From NCBI GenBank assembly GCA_014155875.1, contig JACEFZ010016099.1, forward strand, positions 277,501 to 341,500: 64,000 nucleotides of DNA, read 5' to 3'. The notes beneath the pieces are model-generated. The model had not been told where the DNA came from and did not search any database. It was given only the letters and a program-made list of their open reading frames with translations. Source of the stretch: Cepaea nemoralis (taxonomy: Eukaryota > Mollusca > Gastropoda > Stylommatophora > Helicidae). This document shows, piece after piece, positions 57,529 through 64,000 of this stretch; position 1 is the stretch's first letter; each line of letters begins with the position of its first letter. A program made the position numbers and the translations under genes.

Positions 57529-58186
57529 AAGAGAGAGAAGGAGGAGAGAGACAGCGAGAGCGAGAGAGTTGGTCTCTTTTATGACCCCAAAAGCGCTTGC
57601 ACCTATAAGATACATGTATCTAAAGTTTCAGTTTGTGATCACGTGGACACAGCTTGTATACAGATATTTTATCAACTGACCTCACACACATTCTGTAACT
57701 GAGACACAAGAAGTTCCACTCTACGATCTGGGGCAGACAGAACGTAAAGTCAGAACACATTTAATTAATGTGCAACATCCAATTAATGCTGCCTTTCTAA
57801 TACTTTGTCTTCTTGAGATATAAAGATAGCAGCAAATCAACATAACAAGTGCAAGAGTAGATATTGAGGGATGGGGACAAAAAGACATTGAAATACATTT
57901 TACCTCCCAAAAGTTTGAAATTGAGCTGGCAGACTCGAATCACAGTTAAAGAGATTTTCTGTCTCAAGATTCGTGTACTATCTGTTAATGTGTGTTTATC
58001 TGCATGTTTATGTTTAGGGTGTATAGGTGTTCTTGTCAGCGTTAGAGTGTTATCTAGGTAACATATTAGAAGAAACAGGTAAAACGAGAGATTGGAGTGA
58101 GTGTAATGGAAAACGCATAGAGAATCTCAATGGTTTCGCAGAGAAAGAGAGAAGGATATATATATATATATATATATATATAGTAG
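57006..58186. repeat. Spacer between copies 2 and 3
   Basis: Same organisation as 52011-53176, with GA runs at 57293-57376 and 57478-57524. It carries the cagaacgtaaagtcagaac and attaatgtgcaacatccaat variant found in the spacer left of copy 1. The TA tract before the element is longer (58157-58182). Confidence 0.92.
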
Positions 58187-61100
58187 TAGGCCTCTTTCAG
58201 TCCTGAAGGACTATAGAGTTGTGCCGCTTGGTAGGTACCTGACAGCACCGCTGGTGACTGTATAGTCCAATGCGAGAGTGACAATCCCTGTCACAGTTTC
58301 CGCATCTGTAAGATGAGGCAAGTCCCGCAGTAAGTGACTGTGCTTTGAGCCTGTGCCGCCTATCCTCAGTTTGTTGGATCAGATTGCGCTTAAAGAGCAC
58401 CAGTCCGTTTCGTTCATCTCTTCTCCAGGAGCATCTGTCTGTTGCAACTCTCTCCCACGTCTCTGTATCTATTCCAATGGTTTTCATATCTTGTTTACAC
58501 ACATCCCTATATCGCATTTGGGGTCTTCCGGTTGGCCTCTTTCCTGTGGCTAGTTCTCCGTAAAGGAGATCTTTGGGAATACGTTCATCCTCCATTCGAG
58601 ATACGTGGCCCAGCCACCGGAGGTGTATCTGCTTGAGGAGGGTGTGCACTATGGTAATATCTGCTCGTTCAAGCACCTGTTGTTTTGTTATGTGGTCTTT
58701 CCATGTTATGCCCAGGATACGTCTCAGACATCTCATGTGGAAGGAATTTAACTTCCTTTCCTGTCTTGAGTACAGGGTCCAGAATTCAGACCCATAGAGT
58801 AGTGTGCTAACAACACAAGCTTTATATACTTGAGCTTTTGTACGCACAGTTAGTCTATTATTCTCCCAAACTCTTTTAGCTAGCCTAGAAAATGTTGTGG
58901 CTGCCTTTCCAATGCGTCTGTCGATTTCTTTCTCTAATGAAAGATTATCTGATATTGTCGACCCCAAATACACAAACTCGTGGACGACCTTCAATTCGTA
59001 ATTAGAAGTTTGATTGATGGAGGTGCACCAGCATCTTGTTCCATCACCTGTGTTTTATTTAGGCTAATGGTGAGCCAAAGTCTTTGCAGGCGGCTGCAAT
59101 ACGATCTATGAGCCTTTGGAGATCTTCTGCTGTATGAGTAGTCAGTGCTGCATCATCTGCAAAAAGTAGTTCTCTTACGCATCTTGATCTTATTTTGGTC
59201 TTTGCCTTGAGTCTTGATGGGTTAAAAAGTTTGCCATCAGATCTTGTGTGGAGGTATATGCCTTCAGTGGCAGTTCCAAATGCCTGCCTTAAGAGAACAG
59301 CGAAGAAGATACCAAAGAGTGTAGGAGCAAGCACGCAGCCCTGCTTTACTCCGCTGCTGATGCTGAATGACTGGGATGTTGAGCCGTCAAATAAAATGGT
59401 CCCCTGCATATTTTCGTAAAATGATTTCACGAGACTAAGAAGGGTGCGTGAACATCCAACCTCTTCAATGACCTTAAAAAGGCCGCTTCTGCTCACGAGG
59501 TCAAATGCCTTTGTGAGGTCGATGAAGGCAATATATAATGGCTTCCTCTGTTCTCTGTACTTCTCTTGGAGCTGCCGGAGTGAGAAAATCATGTCGATGG
59601 TGGACCTGTTGGGTCTAAATCCGCACTGCGATTCGGGGTAGATTCTTTCAGCAAGCATGTGTAATCTTTTAAGGATTACTCTGGCAAAAATCTTGCCTGT
59701 AATGCTGAGTAGGGAAATGCCGCGATAGTTGCTGCAGTCGCTTCTGACGCCTTTGTTTTTATAAAGGGTAACAATGTGTGCGTCTTTCATATCTTGTGGT
59801 ATTGATTTTTCTTTCCAGCAGAGCTGAAATATTGCATACAGTTCTGGGATGATTGTTTCTTTGCTACATTTTAAAATTTCAGGTGGAATACTATCTTTTC
59901 CAGGTGCCTTGCCGGATTTGAGAGAGTCTAGTGCTTCGCTGATTTCTGCGAGGCAAGGTTCGTTATCCAGGGCATGCATGGCGGACTGTTGATCGATGGC
60001 TTCTAGAGCTTCTTCTCTGACAGCGTTATCCACTGAGTATAGCTCTGAGTAGTGTTCTACCCAGCGATCCATTTGTTTCGCTCGATCTTTTATGATTACC
60101 CCCTCAGTTGATCGTAAAAGGGCCATCTTATTTTTTGATGGGCCGACAGCTTGCTTGATGCCCTCGTACATTCCTCTTATATTTCCAGTGTCTGCACAAG
60201 TTTGAATTTGAGCAGAGAGCTGTAGCCAGTACCTGTTCGCACATTTTCTTGCCATCTGTTGTACTCTATTTATGGCCGTTTGCAATGCCTGCAGTGTTTT
60301 CTCTGAAGGTGATGTTTTATACATTGAGAATGCATGTCTTTTTATCTCCAGGACTGGGAGCATCTCTTCAGAGTGTGCTTCAAACCAGTCGGTTGACTTA
60401 ATTTGCTTCTTGCCAAATGTTGATAGTGCTGTATTGTAGATGGTGTCGCGAAAATGACTCCATCTTTCGGTGGAATTTCCGTTTGTGGGGCCAGGCAGAG
60501 TATCCGCTAGAGCCTGCATGAATTTGTTGACCTTCTCTTTATTTTGGGTGCCGCTGGTGTCAATGCGTGGTCTTCCTTCTGTTCGGCTTCTGTAGATTCT
60601 CTTGGGCTTTATCTTCACCTTGCTGGAGACGAGTGAATGGGCGGTGTCGCAGTCAGCACTATGATAGCTGCGAGTCAGCCGTACATTGCGGAGGTTGCTG
60701 CGTTTAATGAGCACCAGGCCGAGTTGGTGCCAGTTCTTTGATCTGGGGTGCCTCCATGACACCTTGTGTTGAGGTTTCGTGTCAAAGAAGGTGTTGGTCA
60801 CGCACAGATTATGGTGGCTGCAGAATTCCAAGAGACGTTGTCCATTGTCATTGATCTTCCCAACGTATAACTGTCCTAGACATGAAGGCCAAGATTTGTG
60901 GTCGGAGCCAACCCTGGCATTGAAATCCCCCAGGATAAAAAGATGTTGTTTCTCTGGTGTTTCACTGACTTCTTTGCTAAGGTCGTCATAGAACTTGTCT
61001 TTAGATTCTGATGCTGCAGTTAGTGTTGGGGCGTAAACGCTTATAATACTAACTGGGCCTGCCTCTGTCTGGAGTTGGAGCTTCAGTATTCTTTCAGTGC

Positions 61101-61461
61101 CATCACTTGGTGGTATGATGGAATTAAGCAGCTTGTTTCTGATAGCGAAGCCAACTCCATGCTCCCTGGTCTCTCCGCACGGCTTGCCATGCCAGTAGAA
61201 AGTGAAATTCCTCTCCTTGATGCTTCCAGATTCTTGGAGTCTGGTCTCTTGCAGGGCGACAATGTCTATCCCCAGTCTTAGTAGTTCGTTGTTTATCACT
61301 GCAGTTTTGCGGGCATCCACGATCTCGTTTAGATCGTCTGAGATGCCAGGGGTCATGGTTCTTACATTCCATGTTCCCAGCCTTCCCTGTTGTTTTTTTT
61401 TTCTTGTTGCTAGGTGTATAGATTGCGGTCCATGTGTCAGGATTTCCCCCCTAAGCTCCAC
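58187..61461 (-). pseudogene. Array copy 3: longest EN-RT frame (800 aa)
   Basis: The best-preserved frame of the array (61461-59059). Residues 29-290 are an AP-endonuclease-like domain (GTWNVRTM at 29-36; ETRL with E72; SVYAPT with Y143; LGDFNARVG at 177-185; H275). The expected Asp residues are replaced by Gly248 (QLGLVL) and Ala274 (TAHSLV), so the domain is probably inactive. The RT palm has KSGKAPGKDSIPPEIL (515-530), YRGISLLS, CGFRPNRSTIDMIFSLRQLQ, AFIDLTKAFD (645-654, D648), SGVKQGCVLAPTLF (703-716) and FADD at 767-770. A one-base deletion near 59075 ends the frame early at DFGSPLA. The C-terminal module continues in a separate frame (58994-58197) with LGSTISDN, LGHVSRMEDERIP and a CGNCDRDC...H-x3-C finger. 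It is clearly a close relative of copy 1. Confidence 0.92.
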
Positions 61462-62015
61462 ACACCCTCAGGAGCAGATGTACCGTAGCGAGACAACACC
61501 TTATTGACTGGGGACTGCCCAGCTTAGGCGGGCGGTAGCTGTCTAGTGAGATACGATGATCTCTCCCACCGTCGGAAGTAGCCCCTGGCGCCTTGCTCTA
61601 CGCCAATCGAGCATTAAGACTTATAACCGGCAAATGCTGCTTCCAGTGTTGTGTCACCGCTTTACGCGGTGCTGAAGTAACCTCTTCAGGGCACAAGCCT
61701 GTGCAATGGAAATCGAAGAACCACCTGTTGCCCAGTAGCAGGTTCCCCCTCTCCACGTCGCCGATGCTGACCAAAGGAAAGGCAGTAGCCAATGCAACTT
61801 GGCATCGGAGCCGTCGCAGGTGTTGCCAGAATTATGTTGTTTACAACATGGAACTGCCTTAGGGACTTCATCTCCGGATTTGTTCTCAGGGTTTACTCCC
61901 GAAGCCTTTCCCATATGGGTATACCCGCAAGGCAGCGGAGGTTTGAGATTTAGAGTTCCCTCTCTTAGAAGAGATACCAACCAAGGCTGACGAGCCTCCT
62001 CTGCCCGGGAATCAA
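61462..62015 (-). promoter_or_regulatory. Leader of array copy 3
   Basis: Nearly identical to the leader of copy 1, including the 108-codon frame at 61980-61654. In plus sense, cctcctctgcccgggaatca marks its outer edge, where the GA-rich spacer begins. Confidence 0.55.
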
Positions 62016-62292
62016 TAAGGAGGTGGAGAGAGAGGGAGATAGATAGACAGACATAGACAGGGAGAACGACAGAGAGTGAGAGAAAAACGAAAGAAATTTA
62101 TGTTTCAAATATTTATTAATTAGACATGTATATCCGTCTTCATTGCGTGGAAAACAGAAAGAAATAGAGATAGAGAGAGACAGCGAAAAAGATAGGGAGA
62201 ATGAATGTAACTGGTATACAGAGAACCTCAATGATTTCGCACAGAGATACAGGCTCACAAAAAAGGCAGACAACGACAGAGACAATGAGAGT

Positions 62293-62379
<87 letters not shown>

Positions 62380-63175
62380 AGACTTGGATAGGTAGAGAAG
62401 AAACGGAATTTATTTTTCTAGCACATATACCTGTCCTCAATACATGGAAAACAATGCAAGTGAGAGAGAGAGAGATATAGAGAGAGAGAGAGAGAGAGAC
62501 AGAGAGATAGAGAGAGAGAGAGAGAGAGGGGATGAAGAGAGAGAAGGAGGAGAGAGACAGCGAGAGCGAGAGAGTTGGTCTCTTTTATGACCCCAAAAGC
62601 GCTTGCACCTATAAGATACATGTATCTAAAGTTTCAGTTTGTGATCACGTGGACACAGCTTGTATACAGATATTTTATCAACTGACCTCACACACATTCT
62701 GTAACTGAGACACAAGAAGTTCCACTCTACGATCTGGGGCAGACAGAACATAAAGTCAGAACACATTTCCAATTAATGCTGCCTTTCTAATACTTTGTCT
62801 TCTTGAGATATAAAGATAGCAGCAAATCAACATAACAAGTGCAAGAGTAGATATTGAGGGATGGGGACAAAAAGACATTGAAATACATTTTACCTCCAAA
62901 AGTTTGAAATTGAGCTGGCAGACTCGAATCACAGTTGAAGAGATTTTCTGTCTCAAGATTCGTGTACTATCTGTTAATGTGTGTTTATCTGCATGTTTAT
63001 GTTTAGGGTGTATAGGTGTTCTTGTCAGCGTTAGAGTGTTGTATACGTAACATATTAGAAGAAACAGGTAAAACGAGAGATTGGAGTGAGTGTAATGGAA
63101 AACGCATAGAGAATCTCAATGGTTTCGCAGAGAAAGAGAGAAGGATATATATATATATATATATATATATAGTAG
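62016..63175. repeat. Spacer between copies 3 and 4
   Basis: Matches the spacer at 52011-53176 in the region with cagaacataaagtcagaac and in lacking the gtgcaacatcc block. Its end (gttgtatacgtaacatatta near 63037) instead resembles the spacer left of copy 1, so the spacers are mosaic. GA runs occur at 62298-62376 and 62463-62530. Confidence 0.92.
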
Positions 63176-64000
63176 TAGGCCTCTTTCAGTCCTGAAGGAC
63201 TATAGAGTTGTGCCGCTTGGTAGGTACCTGACAGCACCGCTGGTGACTGTATAGTCCAATGCGAGAGTGACAATCCCTGTCACAGTTTCCGCATCTGTAA
63301 GATGAGGCAAGTCCCGCAGTAAGTGACTGCTGCTTTGAGCCTGTGCCGTCCTATCCTCAGTTTGTTGGATCAGATTGCGCTTCAAAGAGCACCAGTCCGT
63401 TTCGTTACATCTCTTCTCCAGGAGCATCTGTCTGTTGCAACTCTCTCCCACGTGTCTGTATCTATTCCAATGGTTTTCATATCTTGTTTACACACATCCC
63501 TATATCGCATTTGGGGTCTTCCGGTTGGCCTCTTTCCTGTGGCTAGTTCTCCGTAAAGGAGATCTTTGGGAATACGTTCATCCTCCATTCGAGATACGTG
63601 GCCCAGCCACCGGAGGTGTCTCTGCTTGAGGAGGGTGTGCACTGTGGTAATATCTGCTCTTTCGAGCACCTGTTTGTTTGTTATGTGGTCTTTCCATGTT
63701 ATGCCCAGGATACGTCTCAGACATCTCATGTGGAAGGAATTCAACTTCCTTTCCTGTCTTGAGTACAGGGTCCAGATTCAGACCCATAGAGTAGTGTGCT
63801 AACAACACAAGCTTTATATACTTGAGCTTTTGTACGCTCTGTTAGTCTATTATTCTCCCAAACTCTTTTAGCTAGCCTGGAAAATGTTGTGGCTGCCTTT
63901 CCAATGCGTCTGTCGATTTCTTTCTCTAATGAAAGATTATCTGATATTGTCGACCCCAAATACACAAACTCGTGGACGACCTTCAATTCGTAATTAGAAT
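63176..64000 (-). pseudogene. Array copy 4: C-terminal part, cut by window edge
   Basis: The minus strand encodes the C-terminal module (LGSTISDNLSLEKEIDRRIG, then LTERTKAQVYKACVVSTLLY; RHLRWLGHVSRMEDERIP; CKQDMKTIGIDTDTWERVA). Frameshifts occur near 63772 (SESG... instead of SESWTL) and in the region 63345-63410. Residues such as LTERTKAQ, SES and ITTVHTLL agree with copy 2 rather than copies 1 and 3. The RT and endonuclease lie beyond the window. Confidence 0.9.

Overview
The window looks like animal nuclear DNA, most probably from a mollusc (a gastropod seems likeliest, but I cannot place it further). There is no operon-like gene packing, no rRNA or complete tRNA gene and no CRISPR. It is dominated by fragments of non-LTR retrotransposons, tRNA-derived SINEs, hAT-type DNA element remnants, minisatellites and long GA, TA, TATC and CAGA microsatellites. 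This gene-poor, RTE-rich and GA-microsatellite-rich texture suits large molluscan genomes. The species assignment is inference only.

Host gene. Two coding exons on the + strand look real. The first (5580-5733) encodes a signal peptide followed by a short basic segment with two cysteines, and it ends at a good GT donor. The second (25141-25298) encodes the first half of an immunoglobulin domain opening with A-P-Y-W, flanked by a pyrimidine-rich AG acceptor and a GT donor. The splice phases agree (phase 1 between them), so they are likely consecutive exons of one secreted or membrane receptor-like gene with a 19.4 kb intron. FGF-receptor-like Ig2 is the best guess. The second half of the Ig domain was not found.

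Layout. 1-2620: a SINE whose internal 70-bp segment is amplified about 35 times. 2620-5550: a SINE fragment and an internally deleted RTE copy. 5734-25140 (the proposed intron): RT and RNase H fragments, SINEs that include two inverted pairs, an hAT MITE with target duplication, a 49-bp satellite and other minisatellites. 25300-32400: RTE 3' ends, an inverted SINE pair and a near-complete RTE element (-) split by an RNase H-type retroelement (+). 32400-46500: many truncated RTE pieces, a SINE inserted into one of them, a hAT-like transposase fragment, and microsatellites. 46500-64000: an hAT MITE, then a tandem array of about 5-kb composite units, each an RTE-like element (-) plus a spacer. 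Copies 1 and 3 resemble each other, as do copies 2 and 4, giving a roughly 10-kb higher-order period. A diverged spacer unit at the left edge lacks the retroelement and looks like the pre-insertion form.

The mobile elements do not cooperate with the host gene. They record successive insertions, nestings and local tandem amplification. Every reverse transcriptase here is truncated or frameshifted; the longest frame is 800 residues (59059-61461), and it has lost expected endonuclease residues.
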